Positions 26,421 through 37,671 of a stretch of DNA of 64,000 bases are shown in pieces. How positions within the stretch are numbered: position 1 is the first letter of the stretch; the number at the start of each line of letters is the position of its first letter. The DNA lies in assembly GCA_034769895.1 (NCBI GenBank), contig CM068375.1, positions 251,761,542 to 251,825,541 on the forward strand, in the 5' to 3' direction. The position numbers and the translations under genes were made by a program. The notes beneath the pieces are model-generated. The model searched no databases. It worked only from the letters and a program-made list of their open reading frames with translations, and was not told where the DNA came from. The stretch is from Magicicada septendecula. Lineage: Eukaryota > Arthropoda > Insecta > Hemiptera > Cicadidae.

Positions 26421-27917
26421 ATGTTGTGCATACTGCCCTGAATTGTAGAGTTCTCAAGACCTTTTGATTTTGGTGAAGATCGGTTAAGGAAAAGGGGTAG
26501 TTTACCTGCAACGTTTTATGTTTTAAAAGGGTATTTTCTATGGCAAACGATAAGAGCCGCAAATTCAAACAGAATCATATAATATTTTGCATACAGCCCT
26601 GAAATGTACAGTTCTCAAGACCTGTTGGTTTTGGTGAAGATCGGTTAAGGGAATAGGGTTGTTTACCAGCAACATTTTATGTTTTATCATGGGTAATTTT
26701 TTTTTGACGAACGATAACTGCCGTACATTAAAACAGAATCAACTACTCTTCTGCATACCTTTTTGAATTATACAGAACTCAAGGTCTGTTGATTTTGTTG
26801 AAGATCGGTTAAGGGAAAGGGGTAGTTTACCTGCAACGTTTTATGTTTTAACAAGGGTATTTTTTCTATGATGAACGATAACTGCCGTAAATTCAAAAAG
26901 AATCAACTAATGTTTTGCATACAGCCCTGAATTGTAGAGTTCTCAAGATCTATTGTTTTTGGTGAAGATCGGTTAATGGAATAGGGAAGTTTACCAGCAA
27001 CAGCCGCAAATTCAAACTAAATCAAATAATTCTTTGCATACAGGCCTTAATTGTAGAGTACCTAAGACATGTCGTTTTTGGTGAAGATCGGTTAAGGGAA
27101 AGGGGTAGTTTACCTGAACCGGTTTTTTATCAAGGGTAATTTTTTTCTATAGTAAACGATAACAACCGCAAATTCTAACGGAATCAAATAAGTTTTTGCA
27201 TACAGCCCTGATTTCTTGAGTACTAAAGACCTATTGTTTTTGGTCAAGATCGTTTAAGGGAAAGGGGTAGTTTACCAGCCATGTTTTTTGTTTTATCAAG
27301 GGTATTTTCTATGGCAAACGATAACAGCCGCAAATTCAGACAGAATCAAATAATGTTTTGCATGCAGCCCTGATTTGTAGAGTACTCAAGACCTATTGTT
27401 TTTGGTGAAGATCGGTTAAGGGGAAGGGGTAGTTTACCAGCAACGTTTTTTTATCAAGCGTATTTTCTATGGCAAATGATAACAGCCGCAAATTCAAACA
27501 GAATCAAATAATTTTTTGCATACATCCCTGAATTGTAGAGACCTCAAGGACTTTTGATTTTGGTGAAGATCGGTTACGGGGAAGGGGTAGTTTACCTGAA
27601 ACATTTTTTGTTGTAACATGAGTAAAGTACTTGATTTTGATAAAGTATCCTGATAAGATCTTAATAATCCACTGTAGAAACGTAGATGAAATATCTATAA
27701 ATGAAGAGGCTAGTTGAACGGGCTGGGGGTAATTTTCTATAAATCAAAATTATAGTTGAAGGGGGAGGGGATAATTTTTTTTATATGTGTACTACGTTAT
27801 TGGCAACAAAGAAGTATTTTTTTGTTAAAATTCCTTCCCTTCCCTGGCTGTTTGGCTGAAAATGATTTTAAATATAAATCTTAGAATATGGAAGTCATGT
27901 ATGGTTGTCCATACCGA
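25378..27917 (+). mobile_element. HINE-like unit 16 (complete, type II)
   Basis: 5' palindrome, microsatellite (about 25499-25558), a long run of cores and type II 3' segment. It spans the junction between the two copies of the 3659-bp duplication, so its second half repeats that of unit 14. Confidence 0.73.
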
Positions 27918-30079
27918 TTTTACTTCCATATTCCTTAAGGAATGGAAGTATGGTGATGGCAAAAAAAATCGTGTTCGAGATTATTGCAGATTCTTATTCT
28001 ACTACACTCAAAACATGAAAAAAAGTCGTTTTCCGAAAAGTGTCTGTGTGTCTGTCTGTGTGTCTGTCTGTCTGTCTGTCTGTGTGTCTGTCTGTCTGTG
28101 TGTCTGTCTGTCTGTAGATTTTTTTTCTATGGCAAACGATAACTGCCGCAAATTCAAACAGAATCAAATAATTTTTTGCATACAGCCCGGTTTTGCAGAG
28201 TTCTCGCGACCTATTGTTTTTGGTGAAGATCGGTTGAGGGAAAGGGGTAGTTTACCTGCAACGGTTTTTTTTTAGCAAGGGTAATTTTGTTTGTTTGGCA
28301 AACGATAACAGCCGCAAATTCAAACAGAATCAAATAATGTTTCGCATACAGCCCTGAATTGTAGAGTTCTCAAGACCTATTGTTTTTGGTGAAGATCGGT
28401 TAAGGGAAAGGGGTAGTTTACCTGTAACGTTTTATGTTTTAACAAGGGTATTTCCTATGGCAAACGATAACAGCCGCAAATTCAAACAGAATGAAAAGAT
28501 TATTTGCATACAGCCCTAAATTGTAGAGTTCTCAATACCTTTTGTTTTTGGTGAAGATCGGTTAAGGGAAAGGGGTAGTTTACCTACAACGTTTTTTTAA
28601 CAAGGGTATTTTCTATGGCAAACGATAACAGCCGCAAATTAAAACAGAATCAAATAATTTTCTGCATACAGCCCTGATTTGTAGAGTACTCAAGACCTAT
28701 TGTTTTTGGTGAAGATCGGTTGAGGGGAAGGGGTAGTTTACCAGCAACGTTTTTTATCATGCGTATTTTCTATGGCAAACGACAACTGCCGCAAATTCAA
28801 ACAGAATCAAATAATTTTTTGCATACAGCCCTGGTTTGTAGAGTACTCGCGACCTATTGTTTTTGGTGAAGATCGGTTGAGGGGAAGGGGTAGTTTACCT
28901 GCTACGGTTTTTTTTATCAAGGGAAATTTTTTTTTTTTGGCAAACGATAGCCGCAAATTCAAACAGAATCAAATAATGTTTCGCATACAGCCCTGAATTG
29001 TAGATTTCTCAAGACCTATTGTTTTTTACTTCCATATTTTACTTCCATATTCCTTAAGGAATGGAAGTATGGTGATGGCAAAAAAAATCGTGTTCGAGAT
29101 TATTGCAGATTCTGATTCTACTACACTCAAAACATGAAAAAAAGTCGTTTTCCGAAAAGTGTCTGCGTGTCTGTCTGTCTGTCAGTCTGTGTGTCTGTGT
29201 GTCTGTCTGTCTGTCTGTAGATTTTTTTTCTATGGCAAACGATAACTGCCGCAAATTCAAACAGAATCAAATAATTTTTTGTATACAGCCCTGATTTGCA
29301 GAGTACTCGCGACCTATTGTTTTTGGTGAAGATCGGTTGAGGGAAAGGGGTAGTTTACCTGCAACGGTTTTTTTTTAGCAAGGGTAATTTTGTTTGTTTG
29401 GCAAACGATAACAGCCGCAAATTCAAACAGAATCAAATAATGTTTCGCATACAGCCCTGAATTGTAGAGTTCTCAAGATCTGTTGATTTTGGTGAAGATC
29501 GGTTAAGGGAAAGGGGTAGTTTACCTGTAACGTTTTATGTTTTAACAAGGGTATTTCCTATGGCAAACGATAACAGCCGCAAATTCAAACAGAATCAAAA
29601 GATTATTTGCGTACAGCCCTAAATTGTAGAGTTCTCAATACCTATTGTTTTTGGTGAAGTTCGGTTGAGGGAAAGGGGTAGTTTACCTGCAACATTTTTT
29701 TAACAAGGGTATTTTCTATGGCAAACGATAACAGCCGCAAATTCAAACAGAATCAAATAATGTTTTACATACAGCCCTGATTTGTAGAGTACTCAAGACC
29801 TATTGTTTTTGGTGAAGATCGGTTAAGGGAAAGGGGTAGTTTACCTGTAACGTTTTATGTTTTAACAAGGGTATTTCCTATGGCAAACGATAACAGCCGC
29901 AAATTCAAACAGAATCAAAAGATTATTTGCATACAGCCCTAAATTGTAGAGTTCTCAAGACCTGTTGTTTTTGGTGAAGATCGGTTGAGGGAAAGGGGTA
30001 GTTTACCTGCAACGTTTTTTTAACAAGGGTATTTTCTATGGCAAACGATAACAGCCGCAAATTCAAACAGAATCAAATA
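26421..30079 (+). repeat. 3659-bp tandem duplication, copy 2
   Basis: Second copy of the segment at 22762. Identity ends near 30080, where AATGTTTTGCATACAGC replaces the AATGTTGTGCATACTGC that opens each copy. Confidence 0.9.
27918..29036 (+). mobile_element. HINE-like unit 17 (copy of unit 15)
   Basis: Duplicate of unit 15 at offset 3659, with the same microsatellite structure (about 28039-28118) and the same 3' truncation. Confidence 0.73.
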
Positions 30080-30586
30080 ATGTTTTGCATACAGCCCTGA
30101 TTTGTAGAGTTCTCAAGATCTATTGTTTTTGGTGAAGATCGGTTAAGGGGAAGGGGTAGTTTACCTGCAACGTTTTTTTATCAAGCGTATTTTCTATGGC
30201 AAACGATAACAGCCGCAAATTCAAACAGAATCAAATAATTGTTTGCATACGTTCCTGAATTGTAGAGGTCTCAATGACTTTCGATTTTGGTGAAGATCGG
30301 TTAAGGGGAAGGGGTAGTTTACCTGCAACCTTTTACGTTTTAACAAGAGTAAAGTACTTGAAAATTTATTTAAACTTTTTGAAACAATGGTAATTGTTAA
30401 AAATAAAATAATTTTGTTGCCAGGCAATAAAATTATAATTTTTTCATTTTAATGTAATATAATATTTTTCATTTAGTACAGCAATAAAAAGGCAGGTAAG
30501 ACACAGCCTGGCTGTTTGGCTGAAAATGATTTTAAATATAAATCTTAGAATATGGAAGTCATGTATGGTTCTCCATACCGATATTT
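29037..30586 (+). mobile_element. HINE-like unit 18 (complete, type I)
   Basis: Begins as a duplicate of unit 16 but diverges near 30080 and ends with a type I 3' segment (TTGTTGCCAGGCAATAAAAT near 30415) and the hairpin. Confidence 0.74.
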
Positions 30587-32577
30587 CCTTAAGGAATGGA
30601 AGTATGGTGATGGCAAAAAAAATCGTGTTCGAGGTTATTGCAGATTCTGATTCTACTACACTCAAAACATGAAAAAAAGTCTTTTTCCGAAAAGTTTCTG
30701 TCTGTGTGTCTGTAGATTTTTTTTCTATGGCAAACGATAACTGCCGCAAATTCAAACAGAATCAAATAATTTTTTGCATGCAGCCCTGATTTGCAGAGTA
30801 CTCGCGACCTATTGTTTTTGGTGAAGATCGGTTAAGGGAAAGGGGTAGTTTACCTGCAACGGTTTTTTTTTAGCAAGGGTAATTTTGTTTGTTTGGCAAA
30901 CGATAACAGCCGCAAATTCAAACAGAATCAAATAATGTTTCGCATACAGCCCTGAATTGTAGAGTTCTCAAGATCTGTTGATTTTGGTGAAGATCGGTTA
31001 AGGGAAAGGGGTAGTTTACCTGTAACGTTTTATGTTTTAACAAGGGTATTTCCTATGGCAAACGATAACAGCCTCAAATTCAAACAGAATCAAATAATGT
31101 TTCGCATACAGCCCTGAATTGTAGAGTTCTCAAGATCTGTTGATTTTGGTGAAGATCGGTTAAGGGAAGGGGTAGTTTACCTGTAACGTTTTATGTTTAA
31201 CAAGGGTATTTCCTATGGCAAACGATAACAGCCGCAAATTCAAACAGAATCAAAAGATTATTTGCATACATCCCTAAATTGTAGAGTTCTCAAGACCTAT
31301 TGTTTTTGGTGAAGATCGGTTGAGGGAAAGGGGTAGTTTACCTGCAACGTTTTTTTAACAAGGGTATTTTATATGGCAAACGATAACAGCCGCAAATTCA
31401 AACAGAATCAAATAATGTTTTGCATACAGCCCTGATTTGTAGAGTGCTCAAGACCTATTGTTTTTGGTGAAGATCGGTTAAGGGGAAGGGGTAGTGTACC
31501 TGCAACGGTTTTTTTTTAGCAAGGGTAATTTTGTTTGTTTGGCAAACGATAACAGCCGCAAATTCAAACAGAATCAAATAATGTTTCGCATACAGCCCTG
31601 AATTGTAGAGTTCTCAAGATCTGTTGATTTTGGTGAAGATCGGTTAAGGGAAAGGGGTAGTTTACCTGTAACGTTTTATGTTTTAACAAGGGTATTTCCT
31701 ATGGCAAACGATAACAGCCTCAAATTCAAACAGAATCAAATAATGTTTCGCATACAGCCCTGAATTGTAGAGTACTCAAGATCTGTTGATTTTGGTGAAG
31801 ATCGGTTAAGGGAAGGGGTAGTTTACCTGTAACGTTTTATGTTTAACAAGGGTATTTCCTATGGCAAACGATAACAGCCGCAAATTCAAACAGAATCAAA
31901 AGATTATTTGCATACATCCCTAAATTGTAGAGTTCTCAAGACCTATTGTTTTTGGTGAAGATCGGTTGAGGGAAAGGGGTAGTTTACCTGCAACGTTTTT
32001 TTAACAAGGGTATTTTATATTGCAAACGATAACAGCCGCAAATTCAAACAGAATCAAATAATGTTTTGCATACAGCCCTGATTTGTAGAGTGCTCAAGAC
32101 CTATTGTTTTTGGTGAAGATCGGTTAAGGGGAAGGGGTAGTTTACCTGCAACGTTTTTTTATCAAGCGTATTTTCTATGGCAAACGAAAACAGCCGCAAA
32201 TTCAAACAGAATCAAATAATTTTTTGCATACATCCCTGAATTGTAGAGGTCTCAATGACTTTCGATTTTGGTGAAGATCGGTTAAGGGGAAAGGGGTAGT
32301 TTACCTGCAACCTTTTACGTTTTAACAAGAGTAAAGTACTTGAAAATTTATTTAAACTTTTTGAAACAATGGTAATTGTTAAAAATAAAATAATTTTGTT
32401 GGCAGGCAATAAAATTATAATTTTTTCATTTTAATGTAATGTAATTTTTTTCATTTAATACAGCAATAAAAAGGCAGGTAAGACACAGCCTGGCTGTTTG
32501 GCTGAAAATGATTTTAAATATAAATCTTAGAATATGGAAGTCATGTATGGTTCTCCATACCGATATTTTACTTCCAT
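30587..32577 (+). mobile_element. HINE-like unit 19 (5' truncated, type I)
   Basis: The 5' end starts inside the palindrome (CCTTAAGGAATGGAAG). The microsatellite is very short (about 30694-30712). Groups of cores near 30900-31490 and 31505-32110 repeat one another at about 600 bp, a local higher-order repeat. Confidence 0.74.
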
Positions 32578-33950
32578 ATTCCTTAAGGAATGGAAGTATG
32601 GTGATGGCAAAAAAAATCGTGTTCGAGATTATTGCAGATTCTGATTCTACTACACTCAAAACATGAAAAAAAGTCGTTTTCCGAAAAGTGTCTGTGTGTG
32701 TGTGTCTGTGTGTGTGTGTGTGTCTGTAGATTTTTTTTCTATGGCAAACGATAACTGCCGCAAATTCAAACAGAATCAAATAATTTTTTGCATACAGCCC
32801 TGATTTGTAGAGTACTCGCGACCTATTGTTTTTTGGAAGATCGGTTAAGGGAAAGGGGTAGTTTACCTGCAACGGTTTTTTTTTTATCAAGGGAAATTTT
32901 TTTTTTGGCAAACGATAACAGCCGCAAATTCAAACAGAATCAAATAATGTTTCGCATACAGCCCTGAATTGTTGAGTTCTGAAGACCTATTGTTTTTGGT
33001 GAAGATCGGTTAAGGGAAAGGGGTAGTTTACCTGTAACGTTTTATGTTTTAACAAGGGTATTTCCTATGGCAAATGATAACAGCCGCAAATTCAAACAGA
33101 ATCAAAAGATTATTTGCATACAGCCCTAAATTGTAGAGTTCTCAAGACCTATTGTTTTTGGTGAAGATCGGTTAAGGGAAAGGGGTAGTTTACCTACAAC
33201 GTTTTTTTTGACAAGGGTATTTTCTATGGCAAACGATAACAGCCGCAAATTCAAACAGAATCAAATAATTTTCTGCATACAGCTCTGATTTGTAGAGTAC
33301 TCAAGACCTATTGTTTTTGGTAAAGATCAGTTGAGGGGAAGGGGTAGTTTACCTGCAACGTTTTTTTATCAAGCGTATTTTCTATGGCAAAGATAACAGC
33401 CGCAAATTCAAACAGAATCAAATAAGTTTTTGCATACGTCCCTGAATTGTAGAGGTCTCAAGGCCTTTAGATTTTGGTGAAGATCGGTTAAGGGGAAGGG
33501 GTAGTTTACCTGCAACCTTTTACGTTTTAACAAGAGTAAAGTACTTGAAAATTTATTTAAACTTTTTGAACCAATGGTAATTGTTGAAAATAAAATAATT
33601 TTGTTGCCAGGTAACAAAAATAAAGTCATTTTGATTATAAAATATAAATATTTACAACAAGAAAAGAATTTTCAGTTTTCAAAATTTAAATATATTTTTA
33701 TAAAACAATGGGTTCTTCATTGAGGTGGGGACCATGTCACTCACTCCATCTCAAGCCTCTCCCATTTTGCAGAAAAAGAGGACCCTGTCAAGGCTGATAC
33801 TTTGACGACAGTGACAGGGCTTTCCACCAAATTCAGCAGAGTGACAGGTAGGCCCAACTCTGATTGGCTCCTCAGATTTCCCCAGCGTTAGTAGGTTCTA
33901 TGAAAATATTTTATTTCAAAAATGATTTTAAATATAAATCTTAGATATGT
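32578..33950 (+). mobile_element. HINE-like unit 20 with foreign 3' insert
   Basis: 5' end, microsatellite (about 32687-32727), cores and the start of a type I 3' segment. After TTGTTGCCAGGTAACAAAAA the sequence changes to about 290 bp unlike the rest of the cluster, then returns to the common backbone ATGATTTTAAATATAAATCT. The terminal hairpin is missing. Confidence 0.68.
33613..33905. other. Segment foreign to the repeat, inside unit 20
   Basis: The part at about 33705-33890 is clearly richer in G and C than the array (GAGGTGGGGACCATGTCAC, CTCTGATTGGCTCCTCAG). It holds a small hairpin CCCTGTCA...TGACAGGG. I find no long open frame. Capture of genomic sequence by a rolling-circle element is the likeliest origin; a lineage-specific 3' variant is the alternative. 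Confidence 0.5.
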
Positions 33951-34445
33951 TTTATAAATCTCATGTTTTATGTTTTAACATGGGTAATTTTTTATATGAC
34001 GAACCATAACTGCCGTAAATTCAAACAGAATCAAATAATTTTTTACATATGTGCCTGAGCTATAGAGAACTCAATGTCTGTTGATTTTGGTGAAGATCGG
34101 TTACGGGGAAAGGGCAGTTAACCTGAAACATTTTTTGTTGTAACATGAGTAAAGTACTTAATTTTGATAAAGTATCCTGATAAGATCTTAATAATCCACT
34201 GTAGAAACGTAGATGAAATATCTATAAATGAAGAGGCTAGTTGAACTGGCTGGGGGTAATTTTCTATAAATCAAAATTATAGTTGAAGGGGGAGGGGATA
34301 ATTTTTTTTTATATGTGTACTACGTTATTGGCAACAAAGAAGTATTTTTTTGTTAAAATTCCTTCCCTGGCTGTTTGGCTGAAAATGATTTTAAATATAA
34401 ATCTTAGAATATGGAAGTCATGTATGGTTCTCCATACCGATATTT
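33951..34445 (+). mobile_element. HINE-like unit 21 (short, type II)
   Basis: A single diverged core (TATGACGAACCATAACTGCC), then a type II 3' segment ending with the hairpin at 34425-34440. There is no 5' end. Confidence 0.7.
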
Positions 34446-36543
34446 TTCTATGGTAAACGATAACAGCCGCAAATTCAAACAGAATCAAATGATGTTTTGC
34501 ATACAGCCCTGTATTGTAGAGTTCTCAATACCTATTGGTGTTGGTGAAGATCGGTTAAGGGAAAGGGGTAGTTTACCTGCAACGTTTTATGTTTTAAAAG
34601 GGTATTTTCTATGGCAAACGATAAGAGCCGCAAATTCAAACAGAATCAAATATGTTTTTGTATACAGCCCTGTTTTGTTGAGTACTAAAGACCTATTGTT
34701 TTTGGTGAAGATCGGTTAAGGGAAAGGGTAGTTTACCAGACACGTTTTTTGTTTTATCAAGGGTATTTTATCATATAAAACGATAACAGCCGCAAATTCA
34801 AACAGAATCATATAATATTTTGCATACAGCCCTGAAATGTACAGTTCTCAAGACCTGTTGGTTTTGGTGAAGATCGGTTAAGGGAATAGGGTTGTTTACC
34901 AGCAACATTTTATGTTTTATCAAGGGTTATTTTTTTTTTTGACGAACGATAACTGCCGTACATTAAAACAGAATCAACTACTCTTCTGCATACCTTTTTG
35001 AATTATACAGAACTCAAGGTCTGTTGATTTTGTTGAAGATCGGTTAAGGGAAAGGGGTAGTTTACCTGCAACGTTTTATGTTTTAACAAGGGTATTTTTT
35101 CTATGACGAACGATAACTGCCGTAAATTTAAAGAGAATCAACTAATGTTTTTTTTTACATGCAGCCCTGAATTGTAGAGTTCTCAAGACCTATTGTTTTT
35201 GGTGAAGATCGTTTAATGGAATAGGGTAGTTACCAGCAACGTTTTATGTTTTATCAAGGGTGTTTTCTATGGCAAACGATAACAGCCGCAAATTCAAACA
35301 GAATCAAATAATTGTTTGCATACAGGCCTTAATTGTAGAGTACCTAAGACCTGTCGTTTTTGGTGAAGATCGGTCAAGGGAAAGGGGTAGTTTACCTGCA
35401 ACGGTTTTTTATCAAGGGTAATTTTTTTCTATAGTAAACGATAACAGCTGCAAATTCAAACAGAATCAAATGATGTTTTGTATACAGCCCTGTATTGTAG
35501 AGTTCTCAATACGTATTGGTGTTGGTGAAGATCGGTTAAGGGAAAGGGGTAGTTTACCAGCAACATTTTATGTTTTATCAAGGGTAATTTTTATATGACG
35601 AACGATAACTGCCGTAAATTCAAACAGAATCAACTAGGTTTTTGCATACCTTTTTGAACTAAAGAGAACTCAAGGTCTGTTGATTTTGTTGAAGATTGGT
35701 TAAGGGAAGGGGTAGTTTATCAGCAACGTTTTATGTTTTAAAAAGGGTAATTTTTTTATGACGAACGATAACTGCCGAAAATTAAATGAGAATCAAATAA
35801 TTTTTTGCACCCCCTGAGTTGCAGAGAGCTCAAGGTCTATTGATTTTGGTGAAGATCGGTTAAGGGAAAGGGGTAGTTTACCTGCAACATTTTATGTTGT
35901 AACAAGAGAAATGTTTCCATGACGAACGATAACTGCCGCACGTTCAAACAGAATCAAATATTTTTTTGCATGCTTCGCTGAATTGTAGAGGACGGAAGGT
36001 CTGTTGATTTTGGAGAAGATCGGTTAAGAGAAAGGGGTAGTTTACCTGAAACATTTTATGATTTAACAAGAGTAAAGTACTTAATTTTTATAAATAAAGT
36101 ATCCTGATAAGAAGCTCATAGTAATGCACTGTAGAAACGTAGATGAAATATCTATAAATGAAGAAGTTAGGTGAACGGGGTGGGGGTAATCTTCTATTAT
36201 TAAAAATTATAGTTAAGGTGGAGGGGAGAATTTTTTATAAATGTACTACGTTATCGGCAACAAAGAAGTAGTTTTTTGTTAAAATTGCTTCCCGGGCTCT
36301 TTAGCCGTAGTCCAATGTTTTCTGCAAAACCAGACTTTTCGGCAGTGCCATCGACTGCCATCATCGGTGAAAATCGAGTGCGAAAACGTGAGGTGGTATA
36401 CGTTAGTGACCACCGTACTGTGGTTAATGCTGAAGCAATAAGTAGAAAGACGTAGTTTCTATGGAAATATTTCATTTCGAATATGATTTTAAATATAAAT
36501 CTTAGAACATGGAAGTCATGTATGGTTCTCCATACCGATATTT
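34446..36543 (+). mobile_element. HINE-like unit 22 (array terminus, modified type II)
   Basis: Cores here are the most diverged of the cluster (GACGAACGATAACTGCCG variants). The type II 3' segment from about 36090 carries an extra segment at 36295-36460 before the common backbone. The hairpin and CCGATATTT form the last bases of the array at 36543. Confidence 0.7.
36282..36455 (+). other. Possible captured exon fragment in the last HINE unit
   Basis: One frame is open from about 36282 to a TAG at 36453-36455. It has an ATG at 36315 and reads 46 codons from there, including KPDFSAVPSTAIIGENRV and REVVYVSDHRTVVNAEA. Base composition is more balanced than in the flanks and the amino-acid mix looks protein-like, unlike the low-complexity frames of the array. 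I do not recognise the protein. Helitrons are known to carry host gene pieces, which fits the position, but the fragment is short and chance cannot be ruled out. Confidence 0.4.
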
Positions 36544-36872
36544 CAATTTCAAATGAAACACTCTTGCTACTATGTCGTGTTGATCTTGAGATATGTGACA
36601 CTGATGCAATTCACTAAGAATCTCTTCCATTTAAGATTTGTAGTGAACATTATACATAAACCACGATGGGAATACTTGCAAACATAGCAGAAAACGTCTT
36701 GAGTTCATTCATGCATATAATTGTCCTTCACCATTAGTAGAGTAACTAAATGGCCTAAGTTCTCAGTACCTTCATTTCTTAACACATCTTGCAAATGTAT
36801 GTAATGTTCAGCTCTTAACTTACTTTGATTGGTACGAATGAATATGAGTTTTTCCATTTCTGTTTTAGCATA
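36541..36872 (-). pseudogene. Helitron replicase fragment (Helitron_like_N region)
   Basis: Reading the - strand from 36872, the frame gives YAKTEMEKLIFIRTNQSKLR, AEHYIHLQDVLRNEG, then YMHE, TQDVFCYV and MFTTNLKWK. After a frame change near 36625 it gives EEILSELHQCHISQ and DIVARVFHLKLK. These follow the order of the conserved N-terminal domain of Helitron Rep/helicase proteins (family patterns like YMHExTQDA, TFTCNPKW and RPDxVARVF). It is broken by a TGA at 36705-36707 and the frame change. It stops dead where the terminus of HINE unit 22 begins, so the unit probably inserted here or the break occurred there. The zinc motif, the HUH catalytic site and the helicase are not in the window. Confidence 0.85.
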
Positions 36873-37153
36873 CAAGGTTTTTTAATAGGCACTGCAGTAA
36901 TAAGTCCAGTCAAGTGTGAGTTTTGATCATTTACAGATGATAAACCATTTTAGTCCTTTATAATTTTGTTCCTCTCTTCTGCAGTTACAGCTTCAAAACA
37001 TTTGTAATTACAGTTCTGTCCTAATTCATGACTTTGAAGTTTGAAGTTTTTATTTATATCGTGCATATGCCCAAGTAAAGGTCTCTTCTTTACATTCTTC
37101 TTTTGAATACCAGTATCACTACTCTCAGATTCACTGCACTCTATTTCAGACAT
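36873..37153 (-). pseudogene. Cysteine-module gene fragment, family unnamed
   Basis: A start at 37153 opens 67 codons: an acidic N-terminus (MSEIECSESESSDTG), a basic stretch, then GQNCNYKCFEAVTAEERNKI. After a TAA the same frame continues with NDQNSHLTGLITAVPIKK to about 36880. The pattern CxCxxxCF...EER...I...F...Q...L resembles the N-terminal part of uncharacterised, probably transposon-related proteins common in arthropods. It joins the Helitron relic directly at its 3' end, so it is a truncated fragment. A function cannot be assigned. Confidence 0.4.
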
Positions 37154-37463
37154 TGTAATAACATATTTAACATAAGCAAATCACAAAACACATGTTACCG
37201 GTCAACAGCAGAATACTAACTGGAGACAGTTGTTTACGTGTTGGCCCAGGAATGATGATGGTGACAGGTCACCTTCTTCCTGTGGACGGCAATATTAAAA
37301 CCATCTAAAACTAGAGGAGTATTGAAGATACGGCAATGGAACCTGGCCTGGCTGTACGCTTGTTTGAGAGTTGGTTTACCAACTGAAACAGGCTTAGCGA
37401 ATAAACATGACAATTGCCTTTTCCGCTGGTGTCTTCAAATGTAAAATATTTAATTAATAAAGT

Positions 37464-37671
37464 TGTGTTAGTGGTTATAATCACAAACAGAAATATCACT
37501 GTTACACACCAATATAGAAAAATTTTTTCCGATTAGCGCTTTCAAGCTTCATTGTTCATCAGATCTGAAATAATTCATTTCCGATCTGAAGATGAGCTGT
37601 GAAGCTGGAAAGCGCTAATTGGAAAAAAATGTCTATAAAGGTGTGCAACAGTGATATTTCTGTAAGTGTAA
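37464..37671. mobile_element. Foldback (MITE-like) element, copy 1
   Basis: Inverted arms at about 37487-37554 and 37599-37664 share AGAAATATCACTGTT, CACACC and ATTAGCGCTTTC blocks in opposite orientation around a loop containing TCCGATCTGAAGATGAGC. It has no coding capacity. A second copy lies at 38868-39117. Confidence 0.7.

Larger units (their letters stand above)
19168..36543 (+). repeat. Right arm of the HINE/Helentron-like cluster
   Basis: The same family as the left arm, now in + orientation: cores read TATGGCAAACGATAACAGCC, GATCGGTTAAGGGAAAGGGG, with TCTG microsatellites upstream and hairpin GTATGGTTCTCCATACCGAT downstream of each block. Cores between about 34000 and 36100 are the most diverged and include short or fused versions. 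The array ends exactly at a unit 3' terminus at 36543. Short open frames in it are repeat by-products. Confidence 0.78.

Noticed and set aside
761-33629. Many 60-160-codon open frames in the arrays, such as those starting MILFEFAAVIVCHRKK or MPGNKIILFLTITIV
   Set aside because: They are the same few frames read through the 158-bp cores, the microsatellite and the 3' segment, in both orientations, with low-complexity products and no conserved domain.
1-36543. Centromeric satellite
   Set aside because: The unit length and higher-order structure are reminiscent, but the units have clear transposon ends and the block is short. Centromere function cannot be inferred.
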